NCBI RefSeq assembly: GCF_900215625.1
Contig: NZ_OBEK01000006.1
Location: 1-64,000 of the forward strand
Source of the DNA: Terribacillus aidingensis
GTDB taxonomy: Bacteria > Bacillota > Bacilli > Bacillales > Amphibacillaceae
Length of the DNA: 64,000 nt
Direction: 5' to 3'
The number at the start of each line of letters is the position of its first letter. Position 1 is the stretch's first letter. This document shows, piece after piece, positions 16,977 through 25,404 of the stretch. A program made the translations under genes and the position numbers. Under the pieces are notes generated by a model, which ran no database searches, was not told the origin of the DNA, and worked only from the letters and a program-made list of their open reading frames with translations.

Positions 16977-18284
16977 TTATTCCAATACTCCCATCAGCTC
17001 TGGAAGCCACAAACTAATAGCCGGAATATAAGCCACAGCCAGGAAGGCAATTATGACTGGAATATAGAAGAGCAGCAGTGGTTTGGTCACCTGTTCAATC
17101 GATACGTCGCCAACTTTCGATCCAATGAATAGCACCGTTCCCACCGGCGGCGTGATGGTGCCAATGGCCAGTCCCATGGACATAATCATTCCAAAATGCA
17201 CTGGATGAACACCTAATTCCAAAGCAATTGGCAGGAGTATCGGGGTAAAGATGAGCAATGCTGGTGCAATATCCATAAATGTTCCGACGAGCAGCAGCAA
17301 AAGGACCATTATTAAGATTAGGATCATCTTATTATCGCTGAGCTGGAGAATCCCTTCGCTGACGAACTGCGGTAACTTGGAGTAAGATAGAATCCAGGAC
17401 ATAGCAGAGGAAGCGCCGATAAGCAGTAAGATAACACCGGAGAAAATAACTGTATCCCGCAGAATTACAGGGATATCTTTCCAAGTCAGGCTCCGGTAAA
17501 TCAAACACAATACTACTGCATAAAGGATAGCGACAGCAGCCCCTTCTGTAGCGGTAAACACACCTAGTGATATCCCGCCAATAACCACTACGATCAGCAG
17601 AAGACTAGGGATAGCTTGCATTGTTACGCTTATTGCCTGAGAAAAGCGAATCGGATTGGAGACCGCATACCCTCTTCGTTTGGCCACAATAAACGCCATT
17701 ATCATAATTAAGACTGCCATGAGAATTCCTGGCAGGTATCCTGCAATAAACAAAGCACCAATAGAAGTACCGCCACTTAATACCGAATAGATAATCGGCG
17801 TCCCACTTGGCGGAATAATTAGTCCTGCCGGTGCGGATGCAATATTAACAGCAGCAGAGTATGTAGGATCATAGCCTTCTTTTTTCTGTAAAGGAGACAT
17901 GATTTTCCCCATCGTTGCCGCAGAGGCAATAGCCGAGCCTGATAAGGCGCCGAACAATGTGTTCCCAATTACATTTGTGTGAGCTAACGATCCCGGCATA
18001 CGACCTGCCAGCAGCTTTGCAAAGTTGATTAGCCGCTGAGCAATTCCGCCTGTATTCATAATACTGCCTGCCAATGTGAAGAAGATCAATGACAGAAGTA
18101 CAAAGCTGTCTATCCCAGTAACAAACTGCTGTGCCACGACAATCAGCACTTCATCAAAAGGCAGCAGCGTAAGCCCGGCTACTAATGTCGACAGCCCAAT
18201 ACTGACAGCAATCGGAACACCAAAGAAAATGAGGAGAAAGAAGAGCCCGAATAACACAATACCTGCAAGTGCAACACTGGTCAT
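16977..18284 (-). CDS. dctM: TRAP transporter, large permease subunit (DctM family)
   Basis: 435 aa, about 12 helices. The large TRAP membrane subunit moves a carboxylated substrate together with Na+. Family signatures: GALSGSAIASAATMGKIMSP near residue 113, IASAPAGLIIPPSGTPII near 148, and GLAIGTITPPVGTVLFIG near 375. It overlaps the DctQ gene by four bases (ATGA), so they are translationally coupled. Last gene of an eight-gene operon with three Gfo/Idh oxidoreductases, a DUF993 protein and an isomerase. Confidence 0.92.
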   Translation of the reverse strand: MTSVALAGIVLFGLFFLLIFFGVPIAVSIGLSTLVAGLTLLPFDEVLIVVAQQFVTGIDSFVLLSLIFFTLAGSIMNTGGIAQRLINFAKLLAGRMPGSLAHTNVIGNTLFGALSGSAIASAATMGKIMSPLQKKEGYDPTYSAAVNIASAPAGLIIPPSGTPIIYSVLSGGTSIGALFIAGYLPGILMAVLIMIMAFIVAKRRGYAVSNPIRFSQAISVTMQAIPSLLLIVVVIGGISLGVFTATEGAAVAILYAVVLCLIYRSLTWKDIPVILRDTVIFSGVILLLIGASSAMSWILSYSKLPQFVSEGILQLSDNKMILILIMVLLLLLVGTFMDIAPALLIFTPILLPIALELGVHPVHFGMIMSMGLAIGTITPPVGTVLFIGSKVGDVSIEQVTKPLLLFYIPVIIAFLAVAYIPAISLWLPELMGVLE

Positions 18285-18772
18285 GCGGCATGCCTCCTTC
18301 TAGCTGCTTCTTTACGTGCCATGAGTCGATTGGTAACTGTATAATACACCGTCAACAGCCCCGATAGCGGCAGCGCGGCATATACATACCCCATTGGCAA
18401 ACCAAGAACTGGTGAAGTCTGCGACATTGTCTCCAGCATAAGCTGAGATCCGCCAATGATAAAAACGATTATCATAAACAGCAAAACTGTCACTTCAATT
18501 ATAATCTCAGCAGCTTGTTTATCTTTTTTATGCTTCCACTTCGACATTAAAAATGTCAGCGCGATATGCTCTTTCACTCCAAAAGCATAACTGGCACCCA
18601 GCAACCCTACCCAGATAAAGGAGAATCGCAATACTTCTTCTGTGAACACACTTGGATTTTGCAAGACAAAGCGAGTGAAAACCTGCCAAATGGCACCGGC
18701 AACCAAGAAGACAGTCAATGTACAGGTTACAAGCAAGATACATTTATCGACCCAGTATCGTATTTTTTCCAC
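18281..18772 (-). CDS. dctQ: TRAP transporter, small permease subunit (DctQ family)
   Basis: 163 aa, four transmembrane helices (about 12-32, 46-66, 88-108, 130-150). The block VFTEEVLRFSFIWVGLLGASYAFGVKEHI is the DctQ signature, with the conserved E, R and W. It couples the binding protein to DctM. Lies 34 bp behind dctP and overlaps dctM. Confidence 0.9.
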   Translation of the reverse strand: MEKIRYWVDKCILLVTCTLTVFLVAGAIWQVFTRFVLQNPSVFTEEVLRFSFIWVGLLGASYAFGVKEHIALTFLMSKWKHKKDKQAAEIIIEVTVLLFMIIVFIIGGSQLMLETMSQTSPVLGLPMGYVYAALPLSGLLTVYYTVTNRLMARKEAARRRHAA

Positions 18773-18806
18773 CTCATTCAGCTCCTATCCATTTTCTGTA
18801 AGACCG

Positions 18807-19817
18807 TTACTCCAATGCTGCGATGTCATCAAGCACCTTGGCAATCTTAGGATCTTCACGCCTCTCTTCTATCAGCGGCTGTACAAGTTCTTTGAAAGGA
18901 GCTTGGTCCAGTTCATTAAACGTGACACCCATTTCATCTTCTGCCTTTCTAATGCTTTCTTCGATTAACTGATTCCAGCGCGCATTATGATTTTCAGAGG
19001 AAATTGCTGCTGACTCCTCCACTGCTTGCTGCTGCTCGGGTGTCAAGCTGTCCCAAGTCTTCTCACTCATAATTAGGAAATCTGGGATACGCGTATGTTC
19101 ATCGTAAGAAAAGAATTTAGCAACCTCACCATGGTTCGCATCCGTAAGAGCAATCGGACTGCTCTCGGCTCCGTCAATTACACCCTGCTGCAGCCCTGTA
19201 TACACTTCTGGAGCAGGTAATGGCGTCGGGGAGGCACCGAGCAGCTCCATCGTGCGAATAGAAGTTGTATTTGTCATTGTACGGATCTTCAGTCCATGCA
19301 AATCTTCAGGAGTCTGAATTGGTGTATCAGCCGTATAGAAACTGCGTGCTCCGGCATCATAATAAGCAATACCATGCAAACCAACCTCTTCCAGCTCTTT
19401 ATAAAGGTTTTTCACAATTTCTGACTGCATGACTTTTTTGAAGTGCTCTTCATCCTCGAACACATACGGCAAACTAAAAATAGAAAAATCGGGATAAAAG
19501 CTCTCCAGCACACCACCGTTTACTTTCGCCATATCCACTACACCATTTTGGACAAGTTCCAGCATAACTCTTTCTCCGCCAAGACTGCCTTCTGTGTAAA
19601 TGTCTGTCGAGATTACCCCGTCCGTACGCTCCTCTAGTTCACCTGTGAATTCCTCTAAGCTGGCATAAACCGGACTATTTGGATTGTGAATATGCCCCAT
19701 TGTAAGTTTTTTTGTCTCCTGTTCAGCTGCATCTGTTGATGGACCAACAATCATCAGCACACCGATTCCAAGCAGTAAAACAGCAAGAATCAACCACGTC
19801 GTTTTTGCTCGTTTCAT
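18807..19817 (-). CDS. dctP: TRAP transporter solute-binding protein (DctP family)
   Basis: 336 aa, exported. The N-terminus has a Lys/Arg start and a hydrophobic helix (about 8-26) without a lipobox cysteine, so it is either cleaved (…TDA-A) or remains as a membrane anchor. The substrate-site arginine is expected in GLKIRTMTNTTSIRTMELLGA near residue 155, which binds a substrate carboxylate; PAPEVYTGLQQGVIDGAE near 182 is the family signature. The ligand is therefore probably a sugar acid or other organic acid, matching the downstream enzymes. A cre site precedes the gene. Confidence 0.9.
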   Translation of the reverse strand: MKRAKTTWLILAVLLLGIGVLMIVGPSTDAAEQETKKLTMGHIHNPNSPVYASLEEFTGELEERTDGVISTDIYTEGSLGGERVMLELVQNGVVDMAKVNGGVLESFYPDFSIFSLPYVFEDEEHFKKVMQSEIVKNLYKELEEVGLHGIAYYDAGARSFYTADTPIQTPEDLHGLKIRTMTNTTSIRTMELLGASPTPLPAPEVYTGLQQGVIDGAESSPIALTDANHGEVAKFFSYDEHTRIPDFLIMSEKTWDSLTPEQQQAVEESAAISSENHNARWNQLIEESIRKAEDEMGVTFNELDQAPFKELVQPLIEERREDPKIAKVLDDIAALE

Positions 19818-19839
19818 GCTCCACCCTCCACACTATAGT

Positions 19840-19853
19840 ATAAAGCGCTTACA
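19840..19853 (-). promoter_or_regulatory. Internal cre (CcpA) site before dctP
   Basis: Minus strand TGTAAGCGCTTTAT matches the cre consensus closely. It sits in the 61-bp gap between the oxidoreductase stop and dctP, six bases upstream of a possible start region with TATACT. Probably a secondary, glucose-repressed promoter or roadblock. Confidence 0.6.
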
Positions 19854-19878
19854 AAATACTGCATGCGACAGACCCAAA

Positions 19879-21066
19879 TCAGGGGCTGCCTTTTTGCATG
19901 GTTGTGACTACATCTGCCTGCTTGGCAGATCTGCTCCACGGAATCTGCAATTCGTTTGGCAGCTTACCTTTTTCAAAACAAGCATGCAATGCTCCCTCTA
20001 ATCCAGCGACCGTTCTCCTATTACCAGTCACCTGCTGTACATCTGCCGGAAACGGGTGACTCTGCGGTACCGCCTGATGCACAGCTTCAATAACTGCTGC
20101 ATGACCAATTGCTGTTTCAAAGGTACACGGGATGTCTCTGCCGTCTGTCAGCGCAGCAATACAATAATCTAATTTATCAAGATGATTTGCCTGCGGATTT
20201 CCATAGACCTTCTCATGCCCATCTTCTGTATAAGCCGTAATAACGCCTTGGTCCAAATTGCAATCATATGCAATGTGACCTTTCTCAAACGTATACAGAA
20301 ATTGCGGCCCTTGTTCTTTTGCTGTCGCATGCGATCCCAGAAAGAGCAGTTCGCAACCATCCTCTGTTTCTAGACGGATAGCACAAGTATCAAATGTTTC
20401 AATATCGTTTGCTCGGTAAAGCTCCGCCTCCAAACGATTGATTTGCACGGTACGCTGCAGTTCTTCACCTAGCACAAACAACATATTATGAATAAAATGC
20501 GCAGCAGCATTATTCGCTACGCTGTCACGAATCAGCTTTCCATTAGCGGTTGCCAGCCTCCCTGACCATGCTGAACGAGCAAAGTAGTTTTCATCTCGCG
20601 GCCATAAAACTAACGTCTTCAGCTGCTTCGGTTTTCCATAGACGCCATGGCGAATGTCTTCTTTAAGCTCCAGAATAGGTGCAGTGAACGACCAGTTAAA
20701 TCCAACAGCTGCCCACTTGCCAGATGCGGCAATTGCCTGCTCCCATCGGTCACGATCCTGCATATCAGCAAATATTGGTTTCTCACAAAGCACATTTGAT
20801 TCATGCTGAAGCGCACATATCGCCTGCTCTGTATGCAAATGAATAGGTGTGGCGATGATTGCTAAATCAGCCTGGTTCTGCTGATAGAAGGCTTCCATCG
20901 TTGTAAATATCGGAATCTCCTGCTGCTTCACTTGTTCTAAAAGTGCGCTTTTCTCCGGATGAATTTCCACAATACCAGCGAAAAAGATATCTTCCCGATC
21001 CAATAGAGCTTCTAAGTAATGCTCGCCATATCCGTTCATCCCAACTAAAACAATTTTTTGTTTCAC
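19879..21066 (-). CDS. Gfo/Idh/MocA family oxidoreductase (third of three)
   Basis: 395 aa, NAD(P)-dependent sugar/cyclitol dehydrogenase fold. N-terminal Rossmann motif GMNGYGEHYLEALL, then NVLCEKPIFAD with the EKP catalytic lysine near residue 95, then the mixed alpha/beta substrate domain. GTG at 21066 is the likely start: it overlaps the TGA of the previous gene (GTGA) and has AGGGG seven bases upstream; the longer frame to 21180 runs through that gene. Operon partner of the other two Gfo/Idh enzymes. The substrate is unknown. Confidence 0.85.
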   Translation of the reverse strand: MKQKIVLVGMNGYGEHYLEALLDREDIFFAGIVEIHPEKSALLEQVKQQEIPIFTTMEAFYQQNQADLAIIATPIHLHTEQAICALQHESNVLCEKPIFADMQDRDRWEQAIAASGKWAAVGFNWSFTAPILELKEDIRHGVYGKPKQLKTLVLWPRDENYFARSAWSGRLATANGKLIRDSVANNAAAHFIHNMLFVLGEELQRTVQINRLEAELYRANDIETFDTCAIRLETEDGCELLFLGSHATAKEQGPQFLYTFEKGHIAYDCNLDQGVITAYTEDGHEKVYGNPQANHLDKLDYCIAALTDGRDIPCTFETAIGHAAVIEAVHQAVPQSHPFPADVQQVTGNRRTVAGLEGALHACFEKGKLPNELQIPWSRSAKQADVVTTMQKGSP

Positions 21067-22154
21067 CGCTTTTCCCCTGCCTTCGTCAGACTGATGGCTC
21101 TTTCCTGTGCTTGAATCGCCAAAGCCGCCGCCCGAAAGGTATGTTCCTGGCTCATCGCCACTTCCGTACCATCCACACAATCATCCATCAACTGGCTGAA
21201 ATAAGGCATTCCAACCTTCCCCTTTACCGGAAAGTAAAATTCTTCGTGATCTGTTACGATATACAGATGCTCTCCCTCAGCAGAACGCGCGACATCTGTA
21301 TACTTGCGCAACTCAACAAACCCATTCGTTCCATGCAGTACCGTTCGGCCGTCTCCCCATACCCGAAGGCCTGCAGGTGTGAACCAGTCAACACGGAAAT
21401 ATTGGCTGATACCTGTATCTGTCACTAGTGTTGCATCGCCAAAATCTTGCCATTCTCCGTATTGAGGATGTGCATAGTTTGCTACCTTGCTGTGCAGTAC
21501 TTTTGCTTCCGAAGTTCTGCTATAGTGCAGCAGCTGCTCAATTTGATGGCTGCCGATATCACAGAGTATCCCTCCATTTTTCGATAGATCGAAAAACCAA
21601 TCAGGCCGTGTGTCTGCCTGCAGCCGATGCGGCCCCGATCCGGTGAGCTGGAAGAGCTCACCAATCAAGCCTTGCTGTACAATTTCATCTGCAAGCAATG
21701 CTGCTTCTACCGCTAAGCGCTCACTGTAGAAGACAGCCCATTTCTTTCCTGTCCGGCGTACAGCTTCTTTTGCTGCTAGCAGCTGATCCATTGTTGTAAA
21801 AGGAGCTTTCGCCGACAGAAAATGCTTATCATGCTCCAGCACTTGAATACCTAAATCGCATCGCTCAGATGGCACAATACTTGTCGCTACCAGTTCCACT
21901 TCACTATGCAGGATATGGGACAATTCCGAAACAACTTCTCCAGTACGAAATTTATCCGCAAATGCCTGCGACTGGTCTATGTTCTTGTCATAAATATGCA
22001 CAAGCTGTGCGCCTGCATCCAGCAACCCTTGCGTCATACTGTAAATATGCGGGTGGTCGAGCCCTGCCACCGAAAAAGCGAAAGGAACCGGTTCTCTTTT
22101 GCCAAAAGCAGCGATATTTTGGGCTAATTCTTCTAGCTGATGCAGCAGTGCCAT
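21063..22154 (-). CDS. Gfo/Idh/MocA family oxidoreductase-like protein, unusual Rossmann motif
   Basis: 363 aa. The fold is recognisable (C-terminal GGILCDIGSHQIEQLLHY, near residue 198), but the nucleotide-binding glycine motif is replaced by VAGLDHPHIYSMTQGLLDAG, and EKP is replaced by AKAP near residue 117, retaining the lysine. This subgroup may use the cofactor differently or act non-oxidatively. ATG 22154 has GGGGAG eight bases upstream; the frame to 22190 lacks support. Overlaps the next gene by four bases, so it is co-translated with the third oxidoreductase, and the two might form a complex. Confidence 0.82.
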   Translation of the reverse strand: MALLHQLEELAQNIAAFGKREPVPFAFSVAGLDHPHIYSMTQGLLDAGAQLVHIYDKNIDQSQAFADKFRTGEVVSELSHILHSEVELVATSIVPSERCDLGIQVLEHDKHFLSAKAPFTTMDQLLAAKEAVRRTGKKWAVFYSERLAVEAALLADEIVQQGLIGELFQLTGSGPHRLQADTRPDWFFDLSKNGGILCDIGSHQIEQLLHYSRTSEAKVLHSKVANYAHPQYGEWQDFGDATLVTDTGISQYFRVDWFTPAGLRVWGDGRTVLHGTNGFVELRKYTDVARSAEGEHLYIVTDHEEFYFPVKGKVGMPYFSQLMDDCVDGTEVAMSQEHTFRAAALAIQAQERAISLTKAGEKR

Positions 22155-22168
22155 TTCACAACTCCCCT

Positions 22169-22987
22169 TTACACATGTGCCTGGTAGCATTGCTTCATTT
22201 GATGAAGTACATCATCACCGGGCTGATCCCAAATTTCCTGGTTAATAATCTCCACTTCAATCGGACCATGATAGCCTGCTTCCTCTACCATGCCGCGCAT
22301 CGCGCGCAAATCAATCACACCATCACCCATCATCGCACGGCCTTTAAACATATCCCGCATGGGCACTTTCCAATCAGATACATGGAACCCTAATAGTTTC
22401 CCTTTTGCGCGAGCTATCTGTTGTTCCAGCTCGGGATCCCACCAGATGTGAAAGGCATCCGCCACAACACCAAGATGATCGGATTGCAGACACTCTGTCA
22501 GTGCATTTGCCTGCCCCAATGTATTAATAACCGAGCGATCGGCAGCGTACATCGGATGCAGCGGTTCAATTCCAAGCTTCACACCCAGTTCTTCAGCATA
22601 TGGAAGAATAGCTTCGATTCCTGCCTCTACCCAATGACGTGCCTGTTTAATATTTTTGTCCGGCGCTGGTCCGCATACGAGCACAAGCACATCTGTCCCC
22701 AACGTCTTCGCGTCCTCAATTGCCCGCTTGTTGTCGTCAATGCGCTGCTGCCTTTCCCGCTCTGTCGCTGCTGGGAACATACCACCGCGGCAAAGGCTGG
22801 ATACTTGCACACCGTATTCCGTCAGCAGCTTTCTCGCTTCTTTTACGCCAATTTTCTCTAACTTATGCCTCCAAATAGATATCCAGTGTATATCATGTCG
22901 TGCACATCCTTGAATCGCTTCCGAAAGCGACCAATTTTCTGTCGTAATCTGATTGAGACTGAGCAGCTGCAGATTTGCTTTCGTCAT
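22169..22987 (-). CDS. Sugar phosphate isomerase/epimerase-type TIM barrel protein
   Basis: 272 aa, xylose isomerase-like TIM barrel (IolE/IolI relatives). Metal-ligand positions are visible: Glu in LGIEPLHPMY near residue 143, Asp/His in VVADAFHIWWDP near 177, His in GFHVSDWK near 207 and Glu in IEVEIIN near 247. Such enzymes isomerise, epimerise or dehydrate keto-sugars. Four-base overlap (ATGA) with the DUF993 gene and 14 bp before the next oxidoreductase. With the Gfo/Idh enzymes it suggests a keto-sugar intermediate. Confidence 0.85.
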   Translation of the reverse strand: MTKANLQLLSLNQITTENWSLSEAIQGCARHDIHWISIWRHKLEKIGVKEARKLLTEYGVQVSSLCRGGMFPAATERERQQRIDDNKRAIEDAKTLGTDVLVLVCGPAPDKNIKQARHWVEAGIEAILPYAEELGVKLGIEPLHPMYAADRSVINTLGQANALTECLQSDHLGVVADAFHIWWDPELEQQIARAKGKLLGFHVSDWKVPMRDMFKGRAMMGDGVIDLRAMRGMVEEAGYHGPIEVEIINQEIWDQPGDDVLHQMKQCYQAHV

Positions 22988-24159
22988 GTTGTCACCTGCT
23001 GTTCAATCCCTGCAAGCTTTAACACGAGCTGCATACGCTGGACAGCAAGATTTGGATCTACCAGTACGCCAGCCTGATCTGCCAGCCGGAAGAGTTCGCT
23101 CAAGTGGAGAACAGACCGAGCTCCTTCAGCTCCGCCAATCATTCGGAAATGTGATTGGTAGCCATTAAGATAGGCCAAGAATACAACACCTGTTTTGTAA
23201 GCATAAGTTGGTGTCTCGAAAATATGCCGAGCGAGAGGTACGGTCTTATCAAAGATCTCTCGATACCCTTCTATATCATCAGCATCAAGTGCACGCAGCG
23301 CTTCGGATGCTGCTGGCGCAATTGCATCAAAGATTCCGAGCAGTGCATGGCTGTATCGCTCGCCATCTCCTTGTATCAGCTCCGGATAATTAAAATCATC
23401 TCCGGTATACATACGAACAGATGCCGGCAGCTTCGCTCGCATCTCAATTTCTTTGTCTTTATCCAGCAGTGAAATTTTGATACCATCTATCTTTGTTTCA
23501 TTTTGATGTATCAGTTCTAAACAAGCATCCATCGCAGCGTTAATTGTTTCTGTGCCCCAATAGCCTGTAAGCTTTGGATCAAACATCGGACCAAGCCAGT
23601 GGAGGATAACAGGTTTGTTCACACCTTTTAGCACATGTCCGTAAACGTCTTTATAGTCCGCAGCAGAACGAGCGCTCGCAGCTAAGGCACGGCTTGCCAT
23701 TAAGATGATACGGCTGCCGGCTCCTTCCACGAAGGTTGTTTGTTCCTCATACGCTCGCTTAATTTCCGCCAACGTATATTCCTTATCTGACTCGAGATGG
23801 TCTGTGCCAGCGCCGGATGCGAGCAGTGCATTCTCTTTCTTTGCTTCTTGTGCACTAATCGAAATCAGTTCTTTTGCCATATCCCATGTAAGACCCATCC
23901 CTCGCTGCGCTGTATCCATTGCTTCTGCCACACCAAAACCGAGCTTCCACAATGATTTTCGATAAGCAAGCGTAGCTTCCCAATCAATTGCTCCGCCGAG
24001 TATTGGATGTGCTGACGCCCTTGCGTCCGCCACAACATGCGCAGCGGAGTAAGCCGTCCGCGTTCGGAAAGTCCCTTCTGTCGGATAAGCAGAAGCTGCG
24101 TCGACCAGCTTATACGGCTCCAAGGAACCTCCTTGCTTTGGTAAAAGAATTGTTGTCAT
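22984..24159 (-). CDS. DUF993 family protein (dihydrodipicolinate synthase-like aldolase fold)
   Basis: 391 aa, TIM barrel of the DHDPS/NAL type. The candidate Schiff-base lysine is in DGIKISLLDKDKE near residue 224, which parallels GIK in DHDPS-type aldolases; other marks are VILHWLGPMFDPKLTGYWG near 185 and MYTGDDFNYPEL near 250. Probably cleaves or dehydrates a keto-acid or keto-sugar; no member is known to me with a proven reaction. ATG 24159 has GGAGG nine bases upstream; the ATG at 24213 lacks it. Second gene of the operon. Confidence 0.82.
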   Translation of the reverse strand: MTTILLPKQGGSLEPYKLVDAASAYPTEGTFRTRTAYSAAHVVADARASAHPILGGAIDWEATLAYRKSLWKLGFGVAEAMDTAQRGMGLTWDMAKELISISAQEAKKENALLASGAGTDHLESDKEYTLAEIKRAYEEQTTFVEGAGSRIILMASRALAASARSAADYKDVYGHVLKGVNKPVILHWLGPMFDPKLTGYWGTETINAAMDACLELIHQNETKIDGIKISLLDKDKEIEMRAKLPASVRMYTGDDFNYPELIQGDGERYSHALLGIFDAIAPAASEALRALDADDIEGYREIFDKTVPLARHIFETPTYAYKTGVVFLAYLNGYQSHFRMIGGAEGARSVLHLSELFRLADQAGVLVDPNLAVQRMQLVLKLAGIEQQVTT

Positions 24160-24172
24160 GCCGCTTCCTCCT

Positions 24173-25324
24173 TTAGATTTCCAGGCTCGGTACAGTGACC
24201 CACTTCTTTTCATGCCACGCTTTTAATCCCAAATCAGACAGCTGGGTACCTTTCGCACCTTCAAGCAAGTCCCAAGGGAAAGCAGCATCTTCTTCCACAT
24301 GTCGCAAGAACTGTTCCCATTGAATTTTAAATCCATTGTCATATGTGCGGTTTTCCGGCAGTGATTCCCACTGAGAGCGGAAGTCGATTGTATTCGGAAT
24401 ATCCGGATTCCAAACTGGCTTTGGTGTTGCTGCACGATGCTGGACTTTACAATCACGCAAACCAGCAACCGCACTGCCAAGCGTGCCGTCCACTTGGAAT
24501 GTAACAAGGTCATCTCGATCCACTCTCGTTGTCCACGAAGAGTTAGCTTGCACGACAACACCGTTTTTCAAAGCGAAAATAGCATACGCTGCATCATCCG
24601 CTGTTGCTTTGTAACGATTACCAGCTTCGTCCACTCGGTAAGGAATGTGTGTGGCTCCTATGCATGTCATGCTGTCAATCTCACCGAATAGATGGTCAAT
24701 CACATAGCGCCAATGCGCAAACATATCGACGATAATACCGCCGCCATCTTCGGCCCGGTAATTCCAGCTTGGACGCTGCGCTTCCTGCCAGTCACCTTCA
24801 AACACCCAATAACCAAAGTCCAGCTTCACAGACAATATGTCACCAAAATAATCACTATCGATTAAATGCTTCAGCTTTAGCAATCCCGGAAGGAAAAGTT
24901 TATCTTGCACCACACCGTTCTTCACTCCGGCCTCTCGCGCCAATCTCGCTAATTCTAAAGACCCTTCCAGACTAGTTGCTGTAGGCTTCTCACAATAGAT
25001 ATGTTTCCCTGATTTGATCGCTTGTTTGATACTCTCTTCTCTGCGATTTGTCGTCTGGGAGTCAAAGTAGATCACGTTATAATCATCTGCCAATGCCGCT
25101 TGCAGATCGGTACTATAACGCTCTACATTATTTTCTTTGGCAAGCTTGGAAAGCTTCTCTTCGTTTCTTCCAACCAAAATCGGATCCGGTATGAGACGTT
25201 CTCCATTTGAGAGCAGTACGCCCCCTTCGGCACGAATAGCTGCGATGGAGCGAATTAAATGCTGATTCGTCCCCATTCTCCCTGTTACACCGTTCATGAT
25301 TATCCCAATTTTCTTTGCTGCCAT
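24173..25324 (-). CDS. Gfo/Idh/MocA family oxidoreductase (first of three)
   Basis: 383 aa. N-terminal nucleotide-binding segment KKIGIIMNGVTGRMGTNQHL (a variant of GxGxxG), HIYCEKPTATS with the EKP lysine near residue 113, and GGGIIVDMFAHWRYVIDHL near 196, where the D and H are typical catalytic positions. Likely oxidises a sugar or sugar acid hydroxyl to a ketone. First gene of the operon, 80 bp behind the AraC gene; a cre and a candidate -10 lie in that gap. ATG start, GGAGGG upstream. Confidence 0.87.
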   Translation of the reverse strand: MAAKKIGIIMNGVTGRMGTNQHLIRSIAAIRAEGGVLLSNGERLIPDPILVGRNEEKLSKLAKENNVERYSTDLQAALADDYNVIYFDSQTTNRREESIKQAIKSGKHIYCEKPTATSLEGSLELARLAREAGVKNGVVQDKLFLPGLLKLKHLIDSDYFGDILSVKLDFGYWVFEGDWQEAQRPSWNYRAEDGGGIIVDMFAHWRYVIDHLFGEIDSMTCIGATHIPYRVDEAGNRYKATADDAAYAIFALKNGVVVQANSSWTTRVDRDDLVTFQVDGTLGSAVAGLRDCKVQHRAATPKPVWNPDIPNTIDFRSQWESLPENRTYDNGFKIQWEQFLRHVEEDAAFPWDLLEGAKGTQLSDLGLKAWHEKKWVTVPSLEI

Positions 25325-25355
25325 ACTAACGCCCTCCCACTATTCTTTTAAGAAC

Positions 25356-25376
25356 AGTATAAATAAAGCGTTTTCA
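25356..25376 (-). promoter_or_regulatory. cre site and -10 element before the Gfo/TRAP operon
   Basis: Minus strand TGAAAACGCTTTAT (25363-25376), a good cre, directly abuts TATACT (25356-25361). TTGATA (25384-25389) is too far (22 bp) for a normal -35, as expected for an activator-dependent promoter. CcpA here would repress the operon in glucose; the upstream AraC protein is the likely activator. Confidence 0.65.
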
Positions 25377-25404
25377 TTTTTCTTATCAATCTTTTCCTTA
25401 ATTC

